Positions 33,721 to 40,890 of a DNA stretch of 64,000 nt are shown one piece after another. Numbering within the stretch: the stretch's first letter is position 1; the number at the start of each line of letters is the position of its first letter. Below the pieces are notes generated by a model. That model saw only the letters and a program-made list of their open reading frames with translations. It had not been told where the DNA came from and did not search any database. Source of the DNA: DAHUYF01 sp035509275 (GTDB lineage Bacteria > Pseudomonadota > Alphaproteobacteria > ATCC43930 > CGMCC-115725). A program made the translations under genes and the position numbers. The stretch lies in assembly GCA_035509275.1 (NCBI GenBank), contig DATJLU010000029.1, positions 18,417 through 82,416 on the forward strand, in the 5' to 3' direction.

Positions 33721-34568
33721 GCGATCTCTTCCTGGATCGCGACCCGCCGCGCGCGGCGCACACTCAGGGCCATGAGGAACCCATAGACCGCGAGAATGGC
33801 AAAGGAGAACAGCGTGGTCAGGACGCCGAAGGCGAAGATGTTGGGATGAATCTCGACGGAAAATGTGCCGTAGATCGCGAGCGGCAAGGTCAGGTCGCCG
33901 CCGGCGGCGAAGAGCGTGCGCGGGAACTCGTCGTAGCTGAGCGTGAAGGCGAAGAGCATGGCGCTCAGCACGCCGGGAAAGATCAGCGGAAAGGTGATCT
34001 TGCGAAACGTGCGCGCCGGCGGCACGCCGAGGGCCCAGGCGGCCTCCTCGACCGAGCGGTCGAAACGATTGAGGACCGCGAGCATAACCAGGAAGGCGAA
34101 GGGGAAAGTGTAGACCACATGCACCAGGAAGGTGGTGCCCCACCAACTCCGATCGACGCCGAGATAGGTGGAGACCAGCGCCACGCCGAGCCCGACAAGC
34201 ACGCCCGGCACCATCATGCCGAGGACGACGAGGTAGAAGACCAGCCCCGAGCCGGCGAAGCGTCGGCGAAAAGCCTGCGCCGTCAGCGTGCCCAGCAGCG
34301 TCGACGTCACCATGGTGGCGAAGGCCAGGATCAGCGAGCGGATGAGCGCATCGCCGATCGGTAACGGCGCCACGCGCGAGGGCGGCGTCAGGCCGAACAG
34401 GTGTTTGTACCAGTAGATCGACCAATGGATGATGGGAAATTGCGGGCCGCCCTCGGGCCCGCTCTGGAAGCTCAAGATGGCGAGAACGATGAACGGCGCG
34501 TAGAGAAAGGTGATGAAGATCACGGTATAGAGACCGAGCGCGCCGCGCAGGACCGGCTGGTTCTCCAT
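33717..34568 (-). CDS. PotC-type ABC permease
   Basis: 283 residues with six hydrophobic spans, starting YTVIFITFLYAPFIVLAIL. The inner-membrane EAA-like loop is present as EEAAWALGVPPARTFRKITFPLIFPGV, the ATPase contact site. It pairs with the PotB-type permease gene that ends 2 bases earlier at 34570. Its stop overlaps the SDR ATG. Together with the ATPases and binding protein it forms an importer of the spermidine/putrescine class; the class also carries opines, thiamine and other polar compounds. Confidence 0.93.
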   Translation of the reverse strand: MENQPVLRGALGLYTVIFITFLYAPFIVLAILSFQSGPEGGPQFPIIHWSIYWYKHLFGLTPPSRVAPLPIGDALIRSLILAFATMVTSTLLGTLTAQAFRRRFAGSGLVFYLVVLGMMVPGVLVGLGVALVSTYLGVDRSWWGTTFLVHVVYTFPFAFLVMLAVLNRFDRSVEEAAWALGVPPARTFRKITFPLIFPGVLSAMLFAFTLSYDEFPRTLFAAGGDLTLPLAIYGTFSVEIHPNIFAFGVLTTLFSFAILAVYGFLMALSVRRARRVAIQEEIA

Positions 34569-34569
34569 C

Positions 34570-35493
34570 TCAGAGCTCCTCGCGCAGGTTGACGGCGCGC
34601 AGCAGTCCCGCGATCACGATGCCCATCACCGCGGTCAGCACGACGCCGGCAACCGCTGCGAAGGCCCATTTGAGCGAGCCGACTTCCGTCACGATGATGT
34701 TGCCGAGGAGGTTGACCTTTTGGCCGGACAACGCCGCCGAGGTCGCGAACTCGCCCAGCACCATCACCGAGACGAAGATGGCGCCCACCGCCACGCCCGG
34801 CAGCGTGAGCGGGAAGATGATCGTGCGGAAGATGCGCCAGCTACCGGCGCCAAGGTCGCGTGCCGCTTCGATCAAGCTGCGGTCGATGCGCCCCAACATG
34901 ACCGCCACCGGCCCGACCATGAACACGACGTAGATCTGGACCATGCCGATGATGACGCTGACCTTGGTGAAGAGCAGCACGTCGATCGGATGGCTGATGA
35001 GGCCCAGCTTCAGCAGCAGCAAATTGACCGCGCCTTCCTTGCCGAGCATCGGGCGCCACGCCAGCACGCGGATCAGGAACGAGGTCCAGAACGGCACGAC
35101 GCAGAGCACGAGGACAATGGTCTGCGTCGTCTTGTTGCGAATGAAGAGGCCGATATAGAGCGCGGTCGGATAGCCCAGGATGACGGTGAAGAAGAGCACG
35201 ATGGCCCAGATCTCGACGGTGGTCACCAGGGCGCCGACATAGGTCGAGCTGGAGAAGAAATTGATCCAGCTCTGCAGTGTCAGCCTTGGCTCGATCGAGA
35301 AGGTCTTCTGCGTCCAGAAGCTGACATAGACCATCATCAGCATGGGCACGGCGAGGAACAGCAGCATCCACAGCGTGCCCGGCGCCAGCAGCAGCCAGGT
35401 GCCGTAGCGTTCGGTCCAGCGCGGGCGCGCCGGGACGGTCGCCGAGGTCACGCTCACACTGCCGAGTGTGGTTCCATCGCTGGGCGCCCGCAT
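34570..35493 (-). CDS. PotB-type ABC permease
   Basis: 307 residues from ATG 35493. After a ~25-residue polar start it has the first span LLLAPGTLWMLLFLAVPMLMMVY and five more. It contains the ATPase contact loop EAARDLGAGSWRIFRTIIFPLTLPGV. PotB-like proteins pair with PotC-like ones. A start further upstream in this frame would run into sequence that is not conserved. The gene is 13 bases after the second ATPase. Confidence 0.92.
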   Translation of the reverse strand: MRAPSDGTTLGSVSVTSATVPARPRWTERYGTWLLLAPGTLWMLLFLAVPMLMMVYVSFWTQKTFSIEPRLTLQSWINFFSSSTYVGALVTTVEIWAIVLFFTVILGYPTALYIGLFIRNKTTQTIVLVLCVVPFWTSFLIRVLAWRPMLGKEGAVNLLLLKLGLISHPIDVLLFTKVSVIIGMVQIYVVFMVGPVAVMLGRIDRSLIEAARDLGAGSWRIFRTIIFPLTLPGVAVGAIFVSVMVLGEFATSAALSGQKVNLLGNIIVTEVGSLKWAFAAVAGVVLTAVMGIVIAGLLRAVNLREEL

Positions 35494-35506
35494 CCTGGTG
35501 CGATCC

Positions 35507-36544
35507 TCACGCAGCGATTTTCGGCGAGCCGAAGACCATGGCCTGAGCGGTGCGCCAGACCAGGGCATAGGAACTGCCTTCGCGCAGCGGTTCGGGCCGC
35601 TTGTGGCTGAGGTGGTACTCCACCTCGACGACCTTCCCGCTGGGCAGGCTGAAGAAATAGACGATGATCGACCCGGAATATTCCGAGGCGACGAAGGTGG
35701 CGGTGATCGCGGTCTCCGGCGCGGCCGCACGGTAGCCGGCTTCGTGCACCGTGATCAGGTCGCGGCGGATGCAACACACGCCGTCCGCGGCCGGCGCGCC
35801 GTCGAGCTCGCGGTGCTCAAAACTGTTGTAGCGGTTGAGGAAGCGCGCGACCTGAAGGCTGGCCGGACGGTTGTAGACCGTGTCGGGCACATCGGTCTGG
35901 AGGACGCGGCCCTGGTCGAGCACGACCACCCGCTCCCCCATGGCCAGCGCTTCCATCTCGTTGCCGGTGACGTGGATGAAGATGATGCCGAGACGCTGAT
36001 GGATGCGGCGCAGCTCGATGGTCATGCGCCGGCGCAGATTGGCGTCGAGCGCGCCCAGCGGCTCGTCGAGGAGGCAGATCTGGGGATCGACCACGAGCGT
36101 ACGCGCCAGCGCCACGCGTTGCTTCTGCCCGCCGGAGAGTTGAGCGATCTGGCGTCCGCCGAGCTCGCCGAGCCCGACCAGCTCGAGCATCTCGCCGACG
36201 CGCCGCTTCACTTCGGCGGGGGCGCCGACCGGGTTGCGCTGCCGGAAGCGCAGGCCGAAGGCAACATTGTCGAAGACGGTCAAATGGGGAAACAGCGCGA
36301 AGCCCTGAGAGACGAAGCCGACGCCGCGCTCATGCGCCGGCTTGGCGGTCAGCGGCTTGCCGTCGAGATAGATGTCGCCAGCGTCGGCGCGCTCGAAGCC
36401 GGCGATGATCCGCAGCAAGGTCGACTTGCCCGACCCGCTCGGCCCCAGCAGCGACAGGTATTCGCTTGGCCGCACCGACAACGACAAATCGTCCAGCGCG
36501 CGCTTGGCGCCATAGGATTTGCGGACGCCTCTGATTTCCAACAT
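35507..36544 (-). CDS. PotA-type ABC transporter ATPase, copy 2 (first gene of the operon)
   Basis: 345 residues from ATG 36544 (GGGAAGGG upstream); a further ATG 15 codons earlier is less likely. Walker A GPSGSGKST, Q-loop SQGFALFPHLTV, signature LSGGQKQRVALARTL and Walker B ICLLDEPLGALD. The C-terminal part includes HREL and a beta-rich regulatory region (ATFVASEYSGSIIVYFF). It is the first gene downstream of the divergent promoter region with two operator-like repeats, so its expression should follow the tandem-HTH regulator. It is only distantly similar to copy 1, not a recent duplicate. Confidence 0.92.
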   Translation of the reverse strand: MLEIRGVRKSYGAKRALDDLSLSVRPSEYLSLLGPSGSGKSTLLRIIAGFERADAGDIYLDGKPLTAKPAHERGVGFVSQGFALFPHLTVFDNVAFGLRFRQRNPVGAPAEVKRRVGEMLELVGLGELGGRQIAQLSGGQKQRVALARTLVVDPQICLLDEPLGALDANLRRRMTIELRRIHQRLGIIFIHVTGNEMEALAMGERVVVLDQGRVLQTDVPDTVYNRPASLQVARFLNRYNSFEHRELDGAPAADGVCCIRRDLITVHEAGYRAAAPETAITATFVASEYSGSIIVYFFSLPSGKVVEVEYHLSHKRPEPLREGSSYALVWRTAQAMVFGSPKIAA

Positions 36545-36636
36545 CGGCCCTTCCCGTCCCCGGACGTTCGCCGGTGCGACCTGAGCCACCGCCGGCGGCC
36601 GGTCCTTCTTCCTTCGGATAGGTTACGCACAAATGA

Positions 36637-36650
36637 TTTTTGCATGCAAT
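36637..36650. promoter_or_regulatory. Operator candidate 1 (tttttgcatgcaat)
   Basis: The core ttgcatgcaa (36640-36649) is a perfect 10-bp palindrome, and the whole 14-mer recurs with one change at 36753-36766. It lies 93 bases upstream of the ATPase ATG, suited to control the minus-strand operon. The TTG-N4-CAA form suits a GntR-type dimer. Confidence 0.5.
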
Positions 36651-36752
36651 CATTAGTTATAGCATTTTGAAAGCAGGACAGGATGGTCGACTTACCGGCA
36701 CAAACTGCCAAAAAATCAATCACGTGGCCGATTCCTCTGAGAACGATTGCGG

Positions 36753-36766
36753 TTTTTGTATGCAAT
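36753..36766. promoter_or_regulatory. Operator candidate 2 (tttttgtatgcaat)
   Basis: 13 of 14 bases match the first copy; the C of the first copy is T here, giving an imperfect palindrome ttgtatgcaa. It lies 85 bases before the regulator start, suggesting autoregulation. The two copies are 116 bases apart, about 11 helical turns, so they could be bridged by a multi-headed regulator. Confidence 0.5.
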
Positions 36767-36850
36767 ATCCAGTTTAGCCGCTATGGTTTCGCCCGTATTG
36801 GCGCTATTCCCGAGGACGGCGCGGGAATTGGGCGAAGAGGAAAACCGCGG

Positions 36851-37837
36851 GTGGCGCGCAAGCTCTACGAGATCATCTACGAGACGCTGAAGGCACAGCT
36901 GGTCGCAGGAAAGTTGCCGCAGGGGCTCGTGTTGCTCGAGGGGCCGGTCGCGCAAATCTTCGGCATCAGCCGCGCGCCGGTGAAGACTGCCTTACGCCTT
37001 TTGAATGAGCAGGGATTGGTCGAGCGGTTCGATGGACGCGGCTTCATCGTCCCGGGTGCCAACGGCGCGACGGCGCCGCTGCGCATCGACCTGCGTGAGG
37101 CCGGGCTCGGGCTTGATGCCCATCTCGCCGAAGAGGAGCTGCAGAGTGGAGCGGCGTGGGAGCGCATCTACAGCGCCGCCGAGAAGGAAGTCGCGACCGC
37201 GCTGCCCTTCGGGCGCTTTCATGTCAACGAAGCGCGCATGGGTGAGCATTTCGGCGTCAGCCGAACCGTCATCCGCGACGTGCTGGGTCGCATGCACGAG
37301 CGCGGCCTGGTCGAGAAATCGCCGCGTTCGCATTGGCTGGCTGGCCCCCTCACCGCCGCGGCCACCCGCGAGTTCTATGAGATCCGCGGCATGCTGGAGC
37401 CGCAGGCGCTGGTGCAGGCCGTCACCAATCTCGACATCGACGACCTGGTGGCGATGCGCGACCGGGTGGCCGCCGTGGAGCAGCGCTATCCCCGCGTCTC
37501 CGCGGAAGAGCTCATGGCGCTCGACGTCGATCTGCACACCAGCTGCGTCCAGCGCATCGCCAACAAGCGCCTGGTGGCGATGATCCGCCAGGCGCAGCTG
37601 CCGCTCATCGCCAATTATGTCTTCATGCATCATCTCGGCATTCCCGAGGAGACGCCGGAGCTGGCCGAGCACAAACTCGTGTTCGAGCATCTGATCCAGG
37701 GCTCGTCCGCGGCGGCGGCGGCGGCGCTGAAGGCGCATCTCGAGCGTTCGCTCGACCGCGCTCTGATCCGGCTCAAGGTCTTGTCGGTGAAGTCGACGCC
37801 GCCGCTGCCGCCCTATCTGTCGCTGTCCGCGCCTTGA
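36851..37837 (+). CDS. GntR-family regulator with two winged-helix domains and FCD domain
   Basis: 328 residues from GTG 36851, with GAAGAGGA nine bases upstream; a longer frame from 36683 would swallow operator 2. The first winged helix covers about residues 1-68 (LYEIIYETLKAQLVAGKL, EGPVAQIFGISRAPVKTALRL, QGLVERFDGRGFIV). After a ~35-residue linker there is a second helix-turn-helix block (residues ~103-165: FHVNEARMGEHFGVSR, VIRDVLGRMHERGLVEKS). A C-terminal all-helical FCD-type ligand domain follows (FYEIRGMLEPQALVQAV to HLERSLDRALIRLK). Having two DNA-binding heads in one chain is unusual for this family. It probably controls the divergent importer operon in response to an organic acid or similar ligand. 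Confidence 0.85.
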   Translation: MARKLYEIIYETLKAQLVAGKLPQGLVLLEGPVAQIFGISRAPVKTALRLLNEQGLVERFDGRGFIVPGANGATAPLRIDLREAGLGLDAHLAEEELQSGAAWERIYSAAEKEVATALPFGRFHVNEARMGEHFGVSRTVIRDVLGRMHERGLVEKSPRSHWLAGPLTAAATREFYEIRGMLEPQALVQAVTNLDIDDLVAMRDRVAAVEQRYPRVSAEELMALDVDLHTSCVQRIANKRLVAMIRQAQLPLIANYVFMHHLGIPEETPELAEHKLVFEHLIQGSSAAAAAALKAHLERSLDRALIRLKVLSVKSTPPLPPYLSLSAP

Positions 37838-37849
37838 GCCGCGACGCGC

Positions 37850-39061
37850 TCACGCGGCGATGAACTGGGCCCAGCGGCGAACGAGGTAGTTGTGCTCGTC
37901 GATGCTCGAGTTCCAGACGCTGATGCGCGACAGCCTCTCCCAATAGCTGCCGCCGTTGCGCACCGCACCGCGACGCACGATCACGGTGCCGTCGGGGCCG
38001 CAGAGATCGGTGCTGGCGGGCTTGCCGAGATACCAGTAATCCCACTCGGCCGGCGCGAGATGATCGATCACATTCTCCTGCGCCGCCATGTAGTAGCCCT
38101 GACGCGCCATCATCGCCCCGGGCCAGCCGGAAAGCCACCAATTGAGATAGTCATAGGCGGCATCGAGGGCCGCGCCGCGGACGTTCACCGAGATCGCCAT
38201 GCAGCCATGCCAGCCGCGATAGCCTTCCTTGGGCGCGGCATATTGAACGGCGACGCCATGGCTCCAGAGCTCGGTCAAGGACGGTGTCCACAGGCTGGCG
38301 ATGGCCACCTCCCCGCTCTCCATGATCGCCGTCGCCTGGTCGATGGAGCTCCAGAAAGTGCGGAAGTGGCCAGCCTTCTTCTTGAGGATGAGAAGCCGGA
38401 TCAGCGCGTCGATCTCGTCGATGGCGAGATTGCCGATATCCTTGAAGCGGACAAGTCCGAGCGCCTGGGCGGCCAGCGCCGCGTCGGCGGCGCCGATGGC
38501 GGGGTCGTCGACCAGGGCAACTCGGCCGCGGCAGCGGCGGTCGAGCAGCCAGCCCCAGCTTTCCGGCTCGCCCGCCAGATCGGGAGCAATGATGCCCTTG
38601 AGATAGCCGAAGGCGTCGACATTGTGGACGCCGGGAAGCGCCGCGACATGGTCGGTCGGACTCCGGCCGAGGCGCTTGTCAGGCTGCACATAGAGATATT
38701 TGAGCGGCGTATCGCCCTTGCCGATCGGCTGGCCGTCGCGCGTCACCGCGGCGGTGAGCTGCTGCTTGATCTGCTCCCAACGAGGAATGCGCGAGATGCG
38801 CAGCGGCTGAATCGCGCCTGACGACCAGACGATGTCGAGATTGTGGTACCACTGATCGTAGACGTCGAACGAGCTCGGCTGGGTTGCGGCGCGTTGCTGT
38901 GCCGCAATGCCGTCGAGCGCGGCGTACTCGAGGGAGAGGCCGAGGTCGCTCTCGGCGCGCCGCCGGATCTCTTCGAGCAGCGTCACCTTGGTGCCGAGTA
39001 CGCGCAGCACCGGCTTTCCGCGGGTATTAATATGAGGCGAAGGGAGCGCGCCATTCTCCAT
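37850..39061 (-). CDS. PotD-like solute-binding protein without visible signal peptide
   Basis: 403 residues from ATG 39061. It is related to the binding protein at 30915-32147, sharing the KEGYRGWHGCM, ARQGYYMAAQENV and ILKKKAGHFRTFW blocks. It starts with LPSPHINTRGKPVLRVLGT, which has no hydrophobic signal. A longer N-terminus in frame does not add one. Homologs that begin the same way are common in my recollection and may be exported differently or work as cytoplasmic binding proteins. It ends 13 bases from the convergent gntR stop. The upstream spacer (39062-39517) holds no permease gene. Confidence 0.82.
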   Translation of the reverse strand: MENGALPSPHINTRGKPVLRVLGTKVTLLEEIRRRAESDLGLSLEYAALDGIAAQQRAATQPSSFDVYDQWYHNLDIVWSSGAIQPLRISRIPRWEQIKQQLTAAVTRDGQPIGKGDTPLKYLYVQPDKRLGRSPTDHVAALPGVHNVDAFGYLKGIIAPDLAGEPESWGWLLDRRCRGRVALVDDPAIGAADAALAAQALGLVRFKDIGNLAIDEIDALIRLLILKKKAGHFRTFWSSIDQATAIMESGEVAIASLWTPSLTELWSHGVAVQYAAPKEGYRGWHGCMAISVNVRGAALDAAYDYLNWWLSGWPGAMMARQGYYMAAQENVIDHLAPAEWDYWYLGKPASTDLCGPDGTVIVRRGAVRNGGSYWERLSRISVWNSSIDEHNYLVRRWAQFIAA

Positions 39062-39517
39062 GCCTGGGCCCCATCGTTTTGGCCGAGGACCATCCCCGAC
39101 GGTGCCAGGTTCCGTCAACCACCTTCCTGCCGCGCACCATGGAGCCGTCAGCGGTCGTGACGGGGAACACTCGGCTCTGACGGCGTCTTTCGCCAAAAAA
39201 GGCGAGGCGCTCGGTTGGAAACGTGCTAGCCTTCGAGGGCCTGATCGACGTCGTGCCTGCCGGCACGGGCTCAGCACGTTTCTCTTCAATCGACAATCAA
39301 GCCGCATAAGCGGGGTGATCGCCGGGGCCACGCCGGGACGCTGCACATTCTTGAGCTGCAGGAGCGACGCGGCCGCTGGTCGAGCGGACAGAGGGCGGCG
39401 CGCTCGCCCCGGAACGCGATCGCGTCGCGGTGCCGCAAGGCCCGGGTCTCGGCATCGAGCCGGATCAATCCCATCTGACATCGTCACAAGTCCCGTGATC
39501 AGCAACAGGAGGTGGTT
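39062..39517. other. Intergenic region without recognised gene
   Basis: 456 bases upstream of the binding-protein start and of the small protein at 39518. Short frames on both strands, some open through the region, lack ribosome-binding sites and recognisable domains. It presumably holds the divergent promoters of both neighbours; no specific box could be chosen. Confidence 0.45.
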
Positions 39518-39883
39518 GTGGAGATCAAGCTGTCCCGACGTCTCGCCATGCTGTTCGGTTTTGCCGCTGCAGCGTCGGCAGCCGGTGTCGCCGTAACCCG
39601 TGCCGATGTTCCGGGAGAACTCTTCCTGGATCTCGATGAGAATAACGCGTCGGTGGTCAGCCCGCCGCGCGACCAAGCGAGGCCCCGCATCTCGAAACTG
39701 CCTGCGAAGCTCTCCGACGAAGACACGGCGGCCCTCGTTGCCGGCGCTCAGCCCGTGGGTGCCTGCAACATCATCGTGGCTTATCGTGGACAGCTCTACA
39801 TCGTCCCCGACAAGCAGCTCGCCAGCGGCAAGATGGCTTCCGTGACAGTGATGGAGGCCGCGATGCACGCGACAACCGACTGA
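39518..39883 (+). CDS. Unknown exported small protein
   Basis: 121 residues from GTG 39518, with ACAGGAGG five bases upstream. The N-terminus resembles a signal or anchor: KLSRRLAMLFGFAAAASAAGVAVTRAD. The rest (ELFLDLDENNASVVSPPRD, ISKLPAKLSDEDTAALVAG, NIIVAYRGQLYIVPDKQL) has one cysteine and no family I recognise. The SRR could be a weak Tat signal. It precedes a convergent LTXXQ-type gene. Codon use looks like that of its neighbours. Coding status is likely but not certain. Confidence 0.6.
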   Translation: MEIKLSRRLAMLFGFAAAASAAGVAVTRADVPGELFLDLDENNASVVSPPRDQARPRISKLPAKLSDEDTAALVAGAQPVGACNIIVAYRGQLYIVPDKQLASGKMASVTVMEAAMHATTD

Positions 39884-39937
39884 TCGCGGTCACGACACGA
39901 CCGAGCGCAGTCTGATCTGGATCAGAGCGGACTTTTC

Positions 39938-40471
39938 TTAACGCGGCGCCGGCGCCGGCGGAGGTGGCGCGTTCGGAGGCGGCGGCGCCGCGTATTGCGG
40001 TGCTTGCCCCAGCAGCTTGTCAGCGGTGGCTTTCTGGTCGGCAGACAGGCTCGCGTAGAACGGGCGCAACGCATCGACGAAGCGTTTCGCTTCCTGGGTG
40101 CTGACCTCAGCCGACTCCAGTTGCAGCTCAGCGCGCTCGACAGCGGTTTGCGGTTGAGTCGGATCGGACGGAAACTTGTCATAGAGATGCTGCGTGTCGC
40201 GGTTGTTCTCGCGCATCGCGCCCGCAACCCTGTCCCATTGAGCTTCTTCCGCGGGCGTGACGTCGAGTGCGGCCTTCAAAAAGGCGATCTCCCCCTCGAC
40301 GTAGGGATCGGGTCCGACCTTGATCTGCACCGGGCGATTCGCTGCGGAAGTCGGTGGATTGCCTTGCCCTTGTGCGGCGGGGATCGCAGACAGGGCAAAG
40401 GTCACCGAGATGACCAGAGCGGCGGCGACTGGCGGGAGGGTCCGAAGGGCTGCGCGTCCGAAGTTCATCAT
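39938..40471 (-). CDS. LTXXQ-motif (Spy/CpxP-like) periplasmic protein
   Basis: 177 residues with signal peptide AALVISVTFALSAIPAAQG. Two LTXXQ-like helices: DVTPAEEAQWDRVAGAMRENN and SLSADQKATADKLLG. It ends in a proline-rich tail (PPPPNAPPPPAPAPR). Such proteins are periplasmic chaperone-like stress or metal-sensing proteins. ATG 40471 or 40468 (adjacent) are equally good. It is single, convergent with the small exported protein at 39518. Confidence 0.82.
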   Translation of the reverse strand: MMNFGRAALRTLPPVAAALVISVTFALSAIPAAQGQGNPPTSAANRPVQIKVGPDPYVEGEIAFLKAALDVTPAEEAQWDRVAGAMRENNRDTQHLYDKFPSDPTQPQTAVERAELQLESAEVSTQEAKRFVDALRPFYASLSADQKATADKLLGQAPQYAAPPPPNAPPPPAPAPR

Positions 40472-40716
40472 GATCAGCGATCTTGCGTATGGGGGCTTAG
40501 GCCCGCGAGGGTAACGAGCGGACCGGCTACACGACCTTGATCTGGATCAAGCACGGCGCGTGCTCTCGTTCAACCCCCATAGTGTGAACGGCTCCACGCG
40601 CCGCGGCAAGCTTGTCGCAGAGCAGCCTCCGAAATAGATCACGACGGCGCCGGACGGTTGCGCGCCGCAGTGAAGTGGACCCGACGTGCAGACCATTGGC
40701 GGCGTTTGACCGGATG

Positions 40717-40854
40717 CTAATTGGTGGCAGCGGTATAGGGATAGACCATTTTGCCCGTTGCGTATTCGCCGGGCCGCAGAATGGCCTGCTTGGCGTCCGT
40801 CTTGAACTGATCGAGGCCATTTCCCTCGATCCCGTGGAACTGTATTTCCAGGGG
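40717..40854 (-). pseudogene. C-terminal remnant of a Liv-type substrate-binding protein
   Basis: The minus strand from about 40854 to a TAG at 40717-40719 encodes about 45 residues, including LEIQFHGIEGNGLDQFKT, AILRPGEYATGKMVYPYTA and a TN end. This looks like the C-terminus of a branched-chain amino acid/amide-type ABC binding protein. It lies just downstream of, and in the same frame as, the stop of the solute-binding protein ending at 40891, but belongs to a different family. No other part of that gene is nearby, so it is read as a decayed leftover. The family match is from recollection and moderate. Confidence 0.5.
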
Positions 40855-40882
40855 GTGGCCAGCGGTGCGCAGCTGGCCACCC
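40853..40882 (-). terminator. Strong hairpin after the binding-protein gene
   Basis: An 11-bp perfect stem (gggtggccagc / gctggccaccc) with an 8-base loop lies 9 bases beyond the stop of the gene at 40891. No U-run follows, so termination efficiency is unclear; it may protect the mRNA end. Confidence 0.4.
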
Positions 40883-40890
40883 GCCTGCCC

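Larger units (their letters stand above)
36590..36850. promoter_or_regulatory. Divergent promoter region between the importer operon and gntR
   Basis: A 261-base spacer, clearly richer in A and T than its flanks (gttatagcattttgaaagc and others). It contains two copies of TTTTTG(C/T)ATGCAAT, listed separately. Promoter hexamers could not be chosen with confidence. Divergent genes here are the operon head at 36544 and the regulator start at 36851. Confidence 0.55.
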
